A DNA stretch of 64,000 bases, from NCBI GenBank assembly GCA_905250125.1, contig CAJNOL010000968.1, positions 26,446 to 90,445 on the forward strand, written 5' to 3'. The notes beneath the pieces were generated by a model. That model saw nothing but the letters and a program-made list of their open reading frames with translations. It made no database searches and had not been told where the DNA came from. Source of the DNA: Rotaria sordida. Taxonomy: Eukaryota; Rotifera; Eurotatoria; Philodinida; Philodinidae. Shown in pieces: positions 24,235 through 36,000 of the stretch. The translations under genes were made by a program, and so were the position numbers. Position 1 is the first letter of the stretch; every line of letters begins with the position of its first letter.

Positions 24235-24667
24235 TTAATTTAAATATAGAAAATCAATTATTTATTCTTTGTTTTTTGAATTGTTTTAAAATTGAAAATC
24301 TTCTAAGAATTATGTTTAATTTTGCCTGACACATATATATAAAACACAAGAATTTTTGAGAATGTCCTTTTTTTTTCTTAATATCTTTCTTCGCAGGACG
24401 CCACCTCCAAATACTTTCTTCTATGAAATCATCTATATGAGCTATAATCAAGAAAATTTGTATTAATCTTCGAAAATATTTTTTTATTTTTATTTCCTTA
24501 TTGAAATGAATATAAACACCGAAAACCTTTCATATTAGAAATTAAAAGAAATAAGATCAATAACACATAAAATGAAAAATAACTGACTAAATACAATCAT
24601 AAAATATAGGTTCTATATAATGAAAAAAAAATACACACGCATGCAAATAGAATAATATTTATTCTCT

Positions 24668-26894
24668 TTAACGTTTTCGTGGTGGTCGATTAGTTGTTAA
24701 TGTTGAATTTGTATTCATACTTCGTTCTTCATCAAAATCATCATCAGTTAATGCAGCTGATGCAAAACGTGGTGTTGTTGCACGAATAATTTCATCGACA
24801 GATGCATTACGATTTTCATATAATAAAATATTTAATGTTTCCTCATAAATTCTTGCTTCGAAAAATTCAACCTAATATTAAAAAACAAAGAATTTTAAAT
24901 CAATATTTTGTTTTTTTTTTTTTCGAACTTTATTTTGTTTTCGTTCAGTTGCATAAACAATAGATGTACAACAAACTTCAGCCATTTTTTGTCCATTACC
25001 ATAAAAACTCCAACAACAAATTTCTTCACTACCAGTTACATCTTTTATAAATAAAATTCTATTATGTAAACGAATACTTAATTTATCAAATAATTCAATA
25101 TTTTTCATTAACATTTCATCTGATGATCTAAAAACAAAAAGTCAACTTTATAGAAATATTCTTCAAAAAAAAAGAAACAAAAATATTAACTTACGCTGTA
25201 TATGAATATTTATTATTATGTCGATTAATTGCTAATTTAACAATTGGTTTACGTACTGTAGCTACAATATTTGGTAATTCTTTTGCTGATGTTAACATAA
25301 TTACTTTACAACAAGCATCTGTATCACCGGCATTTTTTCTTGAACGTGTTCGTAATTGTTGTTCAATAAGGTCAACAAGAGATTCTATACAATAAAATTT
25401 TGTTTCATTTAATAATTCATGTAATGTTTGAATACATTCAGGTAAATTAATTGTTCCATCACGTAAATAATTTAATATTACATTAAAATGTTTACCATCA
25501 CGATCGATTAATACCCAACCTTATTAGAAAAAAAAAACAATGTTTTGATTTTTGTGAAGTTAAAATTTATTTCAATTGCACAATTAGATTTCAATATGAA
25601 TCTTGAAAGTGTAATTTCAATTCAAGAACGATCGAATTATTTAACAAAACTGTAGACCTATGAGTTATCCTATCATCTCACTCTCGGTAACACGAAAGCT
25701 AAAACATAGGAAACAAAAATATATCGTCAGTTTATTAAGAGTCAATTAAATTAAATGGTCAATACAGAAATTGAAATGTGTTTTAGTGTGATACACTTTT
25801 CTTGCTTGTATTATGTAGTACGAATGCTTTGTACAATGCACATGTAGGTACTTTGTTTCTATATTTTCCTTCAACTTCAGTTTAGAGTCTAGAAGATGAA
25901 CATGGTACAAGTTGCTCAATATAAAAGTGATGTATCCGATGAAGAGATTATGGAAGGAAAATATAAAATAAATGAAAACGAAGAATCTTGCCGAAAAAAA
26001 TCAAAGTTTTGGATTAATGAGGCTACAATTTGATAATATTAATCGAGCAGAAACATCAATTTTAAATGAGAAGTCAAAACATTATACGAACTCTACAGAA
26101 AATCAGAAAACAATTTATTACAGATACAACAAAGCCAAACATCGTAGATCTTAATTTAGAACAAATATTTGTCTGCTATATTTATGCAGACAATAAAAAA
26201 AGTTACTGTTCGTAAAATTGAAGCTGAGCACGATGATCATAATTGTGTGAATGAAATAAAAACCAATTCGAATCCACGGCTAATTTTATACAGATAACAA
26301 AAAACTCTACTGGTAAAATCTATACCTCTCATTGATCAAATTTGAATTTTTTACTAATCATCATATCTAATAAACCATTCAATTCTTATACTGATCACTT
26401 GAGTATTTTCTTTTTACAGACTATTTCGTCTTTGTGGATAACCGTTGAAACGATTGCCATATCTAGAGCCTGTTGAATCGTAATCGAAATTGAATAGTCG
26501 CGCCGAAGATACGAGATATTTTTTTTTCGGATTCTTGCAGTCAGTGAATAACGCATTCTACACATTTCTCTCCGTTGGGTCCAAAATTTTTGCACGCAAT
26601 CAGATCCGAAACCAATTCGATGAGTTTCTAGCCCCTATTTCTTATAACACATTGAATAAAATCCGTTAATTGATTCGTGTACATACCTTCACTATCTTGT
26701 ACAACTTCCATACGTCCACTAAACATTGCTTTAAACATTGTATCTTCTTTGGTTAAAGTATCAAAACTTGTTAGAAAAAGATGATTTCCTACATTAAGTT
26801 TAACATATTTTCCAAAATGATTATTAGATCCTGCCATGATATTTCGATTCGATGTCGATATTGATGGCACGGTAGGTGTAGTTGTATCACTCAT
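24668..26894 (-). CDS. TNFAIP1/KCTD10/KCTD13: BACURD/KCTD-type BTB adaptor for Cullin-3
   Basis: Exons in transcript order are 26687-26894, 25195-25519, 24929-25127 and 24668-24871, giving 311 residues against 310-330 in the family. The BTB/POZ domain starts near residue 29 ([11 protein letters not shown]) and includes [20 protein letters not shown] and [14 protein letters not shown]. The conserved C-terminal block has [55 protein letters not shown] and [11 protein letters not shown], then [14 protein letters not shown]. Family members bring substrates such as RhoA to Cullin-3 ubiquitin ligase; that function is by homology. The first intron is 1.17 kb. The last donor reads GTTCGA, a weak match. 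A frame extends upstream to 27011, but the family start and an AG just before the ATG at 26894 favour the shorter form. Vertebrates have three paralogues; which one is closest cannot be decided by eye. Confidence 0.92.
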
Positions 26895-26906
26895 CTGAAA
26901 CATATG
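26895..26906 (-). other. Splice-acceptor-like AG directly before BACURD ATG
   Basis: On the minus strand the bases before the start codon read CATATGTTTCAG and then ATG. A pyrimidine-flanked AG with no 5' untranslated bases left before the ATG is what one expects of either a 5' untranslated intron or a trans-spliced leader acceptor. Sequence alone does not separate the two. Confidence 0.4.
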
Positions 26907-27145
26907 ATTCATATACTTTTTTTTTCTTTTTATCTGACAAACTTTTTCATTTTCTATACTATTAAAAACAAATGAAGAAATATGAAGAAAGAAAAATAAA
27001 AATAAAGACATGTTCTTGTATATATATTTATTGATAATATGAACTTTTATAATTTTAAAACGAGACTTAATTGATTGTGAATGAACCTAATTTCAGAGTG
27101 AAAGGAATGGAAAAAAACATAAATGTTTATTTGAAAGAAAAATTA

Positions 27146-28906
27146 TCAATATAATTTTAAATGACGGGTTATCTCATTGATTAATTTCGAAGGTGCTAAA
27201 AATAAACAAATAAATAATAAATAATTTATATATATAATTTTATTAAACTAACCTGGTCCAATTCCAAGTACTGTTTTACTACCGGGTTCAATCTGTGTAC
27301 GACCTTGAATAAAATTTTATTTAATTTATAAACAATTAATTGAATAAGATCTTTCTTCATACCTGCATCTCGTATCAGACAAGTTGTTAAACCTTTACGT
27401 TTAGCTTGAAGTCGTAAATTTTCTCTAAAATAAATAAATATATATATATATGAATAGAAGCTTTTTTTTGTTGTCTTAAAATTTTTTTATTACAAATCAT
27501 CAGCTGATTCACATTTACAAACAACTTTTGCTTGTCCACAAGAAAACCATGTATCAACAGCATCAGGTACTTGTTCACATGCTTTTTGAAAACAACCAAG
27601 TGTTGCATGCGAACACTATTTAATGAGATTTGTTTATTCTTTTCTTCTCGTTAACAAAATTTTATTTCACTTACTTGTGCTGCTACTTTTCCTATAAAAA
27701 AAGAAATAGTTAAAATAAATAAAATTTAAATTTTACCTTTTCCCATTTTCAAATCATTTCTTACTACAAGTACCATCTAAAATTCGATTAATTTTATTAT
27801 AAAAAAAGTTTATTAGCAAAATTTCTATGGGATTTAAATGTGAAACACGATATGGATGCTGTTGCTAATCACATGAACACTAATTTTTTTTTACTTAATC
27901 CTCTAGACATGCAATAAGGAAATAGTTCATATAGTGTAATAAGATCCGACACTGAATCAAATTGACTTTTACAGATTCGAGTTTGGTTCGGACCGTTGCC
28001 AATATATAAATTTTAATTTAAAATAATAAATTTTTGTGAATTAAAATTCAACAAACTAATCGTCAAAATACATGACTTCAAGAAAAATAGATTAGAAGTA
28101 AGGAGAGAAACTGCTATTATACCTTAACATCCGAAGATTTCATAAGAAAAAAACGGTTGCATTCCGTTCCTGTTATTTTCTAATGATAATAAAAAACTTA
28201 TATAGATACTTTTGCTAGTAGACGTAAGAAATGTAGTTTAAATTATTTTGAGTTTATTGAATTTTTCAAAAATTAGTTAGATTTGATTCAGTTTAACGTT
28301 GCTTTTTAAGAACTGGTTTGAGTTCGGTCTCTGAATAAGATGTTATTGATATACAGTCTTTAGTTATATATCCATAACGTCTGTCGAGCTTCTCTGAAAG
28401 AGAAAATCTGGATAAAATATTGCAAATTTTCACTCCTATATTTCTGTTTCACAAAATATTAATTTTAATATACTCACTTTATATTCTCCTTCGGCATCGG
28501 AACAACCTGGTTCGAACTACAAAAAAAAACAATTTTCCGTTTCTTAATTTTTATTTTATGTATTATTATTTCTACTTACACTTGTTTCATCATCACGTTC
28601 ATCTCTACCAGAATCAAATGCATTCGAAACAACTTTTACAGTACTACTAACAAATACAGATGAGCTAAATAGCCAACCAAGTGCTAAACCTTAAATGAAC
28701 ATATTATAATAAATATCATATATCTTCTTTCTTTGATTTTTTTTACCTCCAAAAAATCCAGCCAAAAGGCCAGCTATAACATTTTTTTCACTAAACCAAG
28801 GAACTTGGTTCATAAGAAAACTAAAAAAAAACGAATAAATCATTGTTAGCTAATCATTATAATAAATAATGTAAACTACATCTTACTCGCCTGAGAATGA
28901 TGACAT
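27146..28906 (-). CDS. PTRH2: Peptidyl-tRNA hydrolase 2 (Bit1)
   Basis: Ten exons in transcript order: 28887-28906, 28747-28820, 28580-28689, 28478-28516, 27737-27776, 27675-27691, 27494-27615, 27363-27424, 27253-27303, 27146-27195. They total 194 residues, against 179 in human. The N-terminus has a hydrophobic segment (VIAGLLAGFFGGLALGWLF) matching the mitochondrial-membrane anchor of the family. The catalytic domain runs MVLVVRNDLKMGKGKVAAQ, CSHA, CGQAKVVCK, IRDAGRTQIEPGSKTVLGIG and ends HLKLY. The conserved Lys, His and Asp of the active site are all present. The enzyme releases peptides from stalled peptidyl-tRNA. The sixth exon is only 17 bp. The gene ends 251 bp upstream of the BACURD start in the same orientation. 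Confidence 0.95.
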
Positions 28907-29367
28907 CGTTGGAACAAAAAAATGTTAAGTAATAACAAAAATAGAAAAAAAAAAATTTTATCAGATATTAATCTAAAAAAAAAATAACGCGTTGTTACAA
29001 TGGAATGAATCTTAAATATACATATATATATCGACAATGTACGTACATTCATATCGAAATATATAAAATATATAGGATAATTTTTCTTACATAGGTAAAG
29101 TCTCTAATGGAAGATTAAGAGAAGACAACTTATTTTAGATATTATGTAGAAATATATATCGAGCATGAAGATCAACATGCATCTAATAATAAACAAGGAA
29201 GTGATAAGATGAATAATGGTTAATGTTGTTCGTATGTCAATCAATTGTAATCTTTGTCATCAACACACTACTAATTGATGTCATTCATAAACTCATCTGT
29301 ATTCAATAATAGAAAGTGTACGCAAAAATAGTCTTTATATAAAAATAATTTTCATTCTTTTTTTGTT

Positions 29368-30434
29368 TTATGATTTTAAAATATACAATTGTTCAAGTGC
29401 AAAACGTGTACCATTAGTTAAATTTTCTTTTTGATTATAATCAGCTGTTGTAAGTAAATCAAATGGTAATTCACACATGCCTGTTGGATGAATATGTGCA
29501 TGAAACATGACTAAATTTTCTAATACATTTGTTCGTTTACAAATATTTCCTATTTGTTCATATGAAAGCCATGTATAAGCATCAACTTCATTAGGATCAA
29601 TTTTAACCGATATTTCATCACTTGTTCTTGATGATCGTATATGTAAATAAATAACAATATGATGACGACGTGGTAAACCATGATCAAGAGCAGCTGGAAA
29701 TGACGACTAAAAAAGAAACAATTTTATTGATATAAAAAAAACAACAAAAAGATAAATTCTTATTTTTACCTCCCATAAAGCTAATGTTCGTGATGTTTCA
29801 AGTTCATTTTTATTTACTTCAATACCTACTTCTTCATGTAATTCACGAATACCTGCTTGTATTAACTACATTATATCTATTTTATTTTGCATAAAAAAAA
29901 AAAACAATAAGAAATATTTACTGTTTCGCCTTGTTCAATTCCACCACCAGGACATACCCAACATGATGGAAATGTTCGCATATGACTTGCACGTCTTGTT
30001 ATAAGAATACGTTGATCATGAGATTCATATAGTACAACTATTCCAACTGCAATTGAATTCAATGGATTATCAGAAATAATTGATGAATTATTTTGTAGAC
30101 AAAGATTAGTAAATGGACAATATGATGGACGCTAATCAATAAAAAAAAAAAAATTTATTTTAAATATCAAATGATAGAGAAAAAAAATAAAACATACTCG
30201 AAATAAAATTATTGATTTATCATTACGTTGAATAATTAATTGATCATTTTCATAAGAAATATCGACATTAACATATTCATTATTCGGATTTAATTGATGA
30301 ACTAAAGGCTATAGAAGAAAGATAATCATGTTTTTAATCTTATTTAAACTTACTGTAATAAATTTCGGATAAATTTTTTGTTCATCAATATCAATTAATA
30401 AAATTTGTATCTTAAATCGATTATTATCCGTCAT
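29368..30434 (-). CDS. NUDT17: Nudix hydrolase, NUDT17-like
   Basis: Exons in transcript order are 30354-30434, 30198-30308, 29922-30131, 29770-29865 and 29368-29706, giving 278 residues. The Nudix box G-x5-E-x7-REUxEExGU is complete: GGIEQGETLIQAGI followed by RELHEEVGI, at about residues 121-143 and crossing the exon 3/4 junction. Just before it, TRRASHMRTFPSCWVCPGGG is typical of the NUDT17 group. NUDT17 enzymes hydrolyse nucleotide-linked pyrophosphates; the substrate cannot be told from sequence. The gene lies 178 bp downstream of the RRM gene's stop codon, in the same orientation. Assignment to NUDT17 rather than another animal Nudix is likely but not proven. Confidence 0.85.
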
Positions 30435-30446
30435 CTAACATAAACA
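30435..30446 (-). other. Splice-acceptor-like AG directly before NUDT17 ATG
   Basis: Reading the minus strand, TTTATGTTAG is immediately followed by the start codon. With only 178 bases between the upstream RRM gene's stop and this ATG, the site is a candidate spliced-leader acceptor of a downstream operon gene. An ordinary 5' untranslated intron would overlap the upstream gene, unless transcription starts within the 178 bases. Confidence 0.4.
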
Positions 30447-30612
30447 AGAAGGAAAAAAAATAATATGAGTTAAAGAGAACATTTTGTACAAACTAAAGGT
30501 TTCTTTTCTCCTTTTTTCTTTTTTTGTTTTTCAATACACATAAGAAACAAAACAATGACAAACAGTGTATATATACACACACACTAAAATAATCTAGTCT
30601 TATGATTAGAGA

Positions 30613-31968
30613 TTAACGTTGTTGAGCACCATAATATTGAGCAACATTATATGGTCCACTTGAATATGATTGATGTTGTCGATGAGATGATGGATAAATT
30701 CCTTGTGATTGTTGTTGTAAACCAATCGGTAGATCATGTCGAATTGCTCCTTGATTATTAGCTGTTCCATATGGATCATTACGATAATTTGAATAAAGAT
30801 TATAATCACTAGAAAAAAAAAACACTGATGTTTTTTTTTGCAAAAAATAAAATAAATACTAACCGTTGATCGGGAAATTCTGGATCACGTGGTCGACTAG
30901 CATAATATTTTTCATAAGGATCATAATTATGATAAGGATCTCCTGCTGGCGGTACTCCTTGAGATACTGCACTACCATAATATGGATCAACAGCTGCTGT
31001 ACTTAGATGACGATCATAAGGTCTATAGAATAAGAAAAGAAAAACAAAATATCTTGAAAACAAAAAAAAACAAAAAAAAGACAAATTTTCTTACCGATTT
31101 GGACCATAACTATCTAAACGTGTATGTGATGGTAAATCACGATAATGATGTACTTCTGTTTGTCCACTAGCAACATGACTACCATAACCTTGTACATCAT
31201 ATCCAGTACTATAACCATTATCACGTCCATCTTCATAATAACGATGAGAATCTGATCGAACATTATAAGAACGTGTTCGATCATAAATACCATGATCAAC
31301 TGGAATACTATCATAAGGACGAATAGTATTACGAACCCAAGCTGAACTATTATGACGTATTGGACCAACACTACCAACTGATGCACCTGAACTATATCGA
31401 GGTACACCATTACTATTACCTTTAGTTCCAGTACGCGTACGAGAACTAGATGAAAAAAAAAACAAAAAACATTATCCTATTTATTTTATATTCGAATATG
31501 AAAATAATCATACTGTCGTAAAGCACTAGTAGGTTCTGGTTGACCTGGTCGATGTCGAACTGTACTCGTTGAAAGCTAATATGAAGAATGATTTCATTGA
31601 AAAATACAAAAAAAAAAAACTAAACAATATCACTTACTTCAACACGTAATCGTTTACCATGAAATTCTTTATTATTTAATGCAAGTACTGCTTTTTCAGC
31701 TTCTTCTATTGAACCATAATGCTAATCAATATTCAACATATATATCAAAATAATATTATAAATTATTTATAATCTTACAATAAATCCATAATCTTTAATC
31801 ACTGATGCTTCAAGTACATTACCAAATGATGAAAATAATTCATTTAATTCACCTAAATAAATAATTCATTAAAATAATATATTTAATTATTATTATACCT
31901 GGTTGTGTTGCTGGATCAAGATTACCAATAAATAATTTTGTTTTTACTACTTTAACTGATCCACTCAT
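30613..31968 (-). CDS. Single-RRM RNA-binding protein with Tyr-rich tail, RBM4/RBM14-like
   Basis: Exons in transcript order are 31899-31968, 31779-31852, 31638-31721, 31514-31575, 31095-31445, 30864-31022 and 30613-30808, giving 331 residues. One RRM occupies about residues 10-83: TKLFIGNLDPAT (RNP2), KDYGFIHYGSIEEAEKAV (RNP1 region) and LNNKEFHGKRLRVELST, closest in feel to the second RRM of RBM4/RBM14/Lark. The rest is low-complexity, rich in Tyr, Ser, Gly, Arg and Gln, of the kind that drives condensate formation in splicing co-regulators. The typical second RRM and the CCHC zinc knuckle of RBM4 are absent. It is the most upstream gene of four co-directional minus-strand genes. Confidence 0.8.
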
Positions 31969-32883
31969 TGTATATGTTCGTATCTGCATTTAAAAAGAAA
32001 AAAGTATAATTATTTTAATTAAATATATAAATTTTCCTTTACAAAATTTTAACGAAAAAAACAAAATATAAACGCAATGAAATTATCTTCATCTTCGATT
32101 TTCCTATGTTTACATTAGTGAAAACGATTAATATCGAAATGATTAGAAGAAAGATCACAATACAATAATAACAGCGAAAAAAAAAAGACATACAAAATAC
32201 GTATATACATCAAAAAAACAAAAAATAGAAAATAAATAATTTAACAGATACACAGTTTTTATTTGTGTTCTATATAATAAGAATAAATACAACGAATTCT
32301 TTCAGATAAATCAATCGTTTCAACGTCAATGGCGCATAATTATTCGTCATATTGTGTTCGTCATCGATTCGAGCATAGATCAAATACGCAACAAACTGTG
32401 AGATGAATGAGAATAAGAAGCGAAAATATATACGTGCGTATTTTAATTCGTAACGAAACGCGAAAGCGAAGAATGCACAAGCTAGAAGAATAATGAGAAA
32501 AAAACATGCATTCGATTTTATATACATTAATAAATAGAAAATTCTGTTTTCATCTTTCAGAAATTCAATTTCATTCATATATATATATCATGGAAAATAG
32601 GCATTCGACTAGTGCATGGAAAAAGTGAAGCAGGTATATTAAAATCTCTAAAGTGATATTGTAGATTCGATTATTCTGAAAACTAAACTAATAATTTCAA
32701 AAATTAATCATAGTCAATTCGATATTGATATTATTTATATAGAATGCGGACTAAGATCAAAACTCATTAGAAGGAGAATTCCTCCATCTGACAAAGATAT
32801 CAACAGTCAGTCTTTTTTTATATTAGAATATGACATACGATGCAAAATCTATCTGAAAAATTAACACTCATCAAGACTTCTAC

Positions 32884-33508
32884 TGACGAGGGAAGCTCCT
32901 TAACTAATTAATCACTTTTTGAATTGAAAGTATGATGTACTCTTAATGAGTTATAAGTATCCCGAAAAGAGTTGAGGTTCATAGCTTATTGCTGCTGACA
33001 TATTGCATTCTTACAATATAATGCCATGGTTCCTCTTAGTAGAGCCTATCGGACCCGATGTGCTCTATTCCTCAGAGACACCAAGAAAACTGATTTTGGA
33101 ATTTCGACTTGAAACTTTGCATAGAAACAAGCCTAAACGAGAATGGATGCAGCCGTGAAAGTATCAAGCCATTTGATCTATTTCTATCCTGAATCTGTGA
33201 GTGTATATGAGCGATGTAGAAGATGCACTTTTACTATGACTATATCTTGAGATAGGAACAAAGAAAGTATCTAAAATTTTCGTAATAAATTATTCTTGTT
33301 AAGACTTGTTTCTATGCAAAAGGTTCAAGTCAAAATTCAAAAATCAATTTTTCTGGTGTCTCCGAGATGGACCACAAAATATCTTTAAAATGTAATATGT
33401 CGGCAGCAGTAGGAAGCTATTGTTTCGAACTCTTTTCGAGATATTCATAACGTACATGCTATCAACTCAAAAGTGATTAATCATTTGAGGAACCTTCCAT
33501 CATGAGAT
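32884..33508. mobile_element. Fold-back element, about 625 bp
   Basis: The left arm (about 32884-33150) pairs with the right arm (about 33290-33508). Landmarks are GGGAAGCTCCTTAA with a mate near GAGGAACCTTCC, AATTAATCACTTTTTGA with TCAAAAGTGATTAAT, and AAACTTTGCATAGAAACAAG with CTTGTTTCTATGCAAAAG. The central unpaired part is about 140 bp. No coding capacity. Divergence between arms indicates age. Confidence 0.7.
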
Positions 33509-33530
33509 ATTAGATTGCAATGAAAGAAAC

Positions 33531-33829
33531 ATGAGGAAATCTTTCCATGTGATAAAAAACTTTTTACATGAAACTTGCATTATTAGGTAGAGTCTACTAA
33601 GACTAGACAAACCCGATAAATAATTCATCTCCTTGTTGCTTTATTTTCGAGTCATGACTGATTTTTTTTTTGGTCAAATGCAATTATGTCATTTCAATCT
33701 CAACTTTAGATTGAAATGATGATATGCGAACATGAATCATTATAAATTTTGTCTAGTCTTAGTAGACTTTACCTAATGATACAAATCTCGATTGAAAAGT
33801 TTTTTTTTTCTATCACTTGACAAAGTTTC
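33531..33829. mobile_element. Small fold-back element (MITE), about 300 bp
   Basis: Arms of roughly 85 bp (33531-33617 and 33740-33829) share GTCTACTAAGACTAGACAAA in inverted orientation, preceded by the related ATTAGGTAGA/ATTAGGTAAA. A second, inner hairpin (ATTTCAATCT...AGATTGAAAT) lies near 33693-33720. It sits directly next to the larger 32884-33508 element, so the two may have inserted in the same neighbourhood one after the other. Confidence 0.75.
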
Positions 33830-36000
33830 TCCTCGTAAAAAAAAAAGAACGATCTAGTTTATTTGTTATATTGTCTTTCTTTCGCAATATAAATTCGATG
33901 CGACGTATATGTATAATCTTATCGAAAGAAAATTAAAAAAAAAAAAACATATATATATTTGTTTAAGCGAAAAAATATCTGAAAGTGTAAATTCTCACAT
34001 ACCTCATATTATCTAAATGATAAATTATTTGTTATAATAAATTTTTCTTCGTCGTCATATACATCTGAATTGAACTTAGATGATTATATGTATGACAATA
34101 TCAAAAAGTTTGACGTACACAATTATCATAGAAATCAATCATGAAGATGATGATGATATTTAATCGATTCAATTCGAGTTTATAAAGTCGTTACAAAACT
34201 TACAGTTTTTTTTTTCTAATTTATTTACAAGTATATAATCACCTTTTTCTTTTTTTTCTCTTCATTGACATACGAGTTTCATTTGAATAGAGAATACACA
34301 TTAAACGTACCGCACCCATAATTTAATAGAAATAAAAAAACCAATGAACCATTATAGAATTTGATAAGTTTATCATGAATTGTTCTTAAATGCTTTTTTT
34401 TTCTTCAAATATTTGTTCACATGTTAAAATATATATTGATTCCGAATAGCATGTACAAGTGAAATAAAAACACCACTAAATTACAATAAAATATCTGATG
34501 AAAATTTTCTTTAAAACTAAGATTATTTAAAGCATGTATCATTATTTTATCCAGATTTTCTCTTTCGAAGTAGTAATCTCGAACTTCGGGAGAGGATGGT
34601 GAATAAGCATAGACATATTGTACAATAACAATAAAATTCGGAAAAATCAATCGATTATGTTCGAAGAGGAAAAATCTTCTTTAATGAATAAGTGTTATTC
34701 ATTTCGTATAAATCCTATGATTTACATAATTAAAATATTAATTACTATAGGATTTGTTTATTATACTTACACAAAAAAGAAAACCGAGAACTAAGAAAAA
34801 CTACTTGAAAATGAATAAATAATATTTGATATTCTGGAGAAATCATTTGCATAATAATATTTAACGCATGAATCGAACTAAATAGATTAAATAAAAATGG
34901 ATGTATATAAAAGGATTCATTCAATTTCAAATTAATATCATTGGTGTTAAAAATTAGATATTAATATATCTTAATCGATATCGGAAATCAAATTTTTCCA
35001 AAAAGAATTTTTGTTTATTAACATACAAGATTATCGTTTCGATGTTTTAAATTTTCTTTCGCTGATTACTAATTTTGAAATGTCTTATTTTTATATATGA
35101 TATTTTTCGTTAAAAAATCGAACTTGTTCTATCACTAATGTTCGCACGAAACACAAATGTAATCTCAATAATTAGGCAACAGTAACAACCGCCGACTTGC
35201 GATTTTCAGCAATCGAAAGAGAAGAACTCTGTCTAAAATAAAAACTTTTCTAAAAATTAACAGAATTCAATTGAATATCTATGTGATTTTGTTTGCTCGA
35301 TATTGAGATGCGAGCAAAAATTATCATCTGAATCGTGCCTTGGAAAAATAGATAAGAAGCACATGTCAAATGCAGATTTTGTTTTGAATGTTTTATGAAA
35401 ATGATAGGTTTTAAAATAATTCTATCGTATATAATATCAGACAACAAGATGCCCGAAGTTCTCCTATTTCACCCGATTACTAGCTGTTACCGTTGTCAAA
35501 TTATTCAGCTTACATCTCTATCCTTCGTTAATTCTGATGTAGATATTAATATTTAAAAAAAAGTAATCCTACAAAATTGAAGATCTACAATATTTTTATT
35601 ATTCGTAGTGTTTAGTACAGACCTTGATTTTAATAAAAGAGTTAAACATTATCTCATTTACTTGCATAGAAACTTCACTTTTTGTACATACACTGAATAT
35701 ATATATTTATACGTACATAACGATAGAACCATAATATATCGATTGATTAAATTTTTTTTTTCAACTGGCATCGAAACACAACTATAAATTCATATTGCAA
35801 AATATTTTCATATCTATTTCTAAACAACAGTCTATTCGTAGCCATTCAAATGATTTCCTGTCCTCTCACCAATCGTTATCGACGAATAGAAATTCATAGA
35901 ACAAACTATGGATCATTTCTTTTTTTTTGGATTCATATTCCTATGAACGCATATATACATATTCCTAGTATTTATATTTAAATGGAATTATAAAATCGAA

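Larger units (their letters stand above)
31969..36000. other. Gene-less stretch with two fold-back elements
   Basis: This lies between the divergent RRM gene and the LRRC14-like gene. Apart from the two inverted-repeat elements (32884-33508 and 33531-33829) I see only A+T-rich sequence. Minus-strand open frames at 34417-34650 and 34745-34930 encode hydrophobic stretches but have no recognisable family. An acceptor-like TGCAG near 31985 may belong to a 5' untranslated intron of the RRM gene. Confidence 0.5.

Noticed and set aside
25894..26028. Short plus-strand frame [12 protein letters not shown]... inside the first BACURD intron
   Set aside because: Only about 45 codons, no family match, opposite strand to the host gene.
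30606..31410. Alternative minus-strand frames rich in Ile, Met and Val over the RRM gene
   Set aside because: Out-of-frame shadows of the Tyr/Ser/Asp-rich tail of the RRM protein.
34417..34930. Two minus-strand hydrophobic frames that could be exons of a membrane receptor
   Set aside because: No combination of splice sites gives a continuous protein, and no receptor motif is present.
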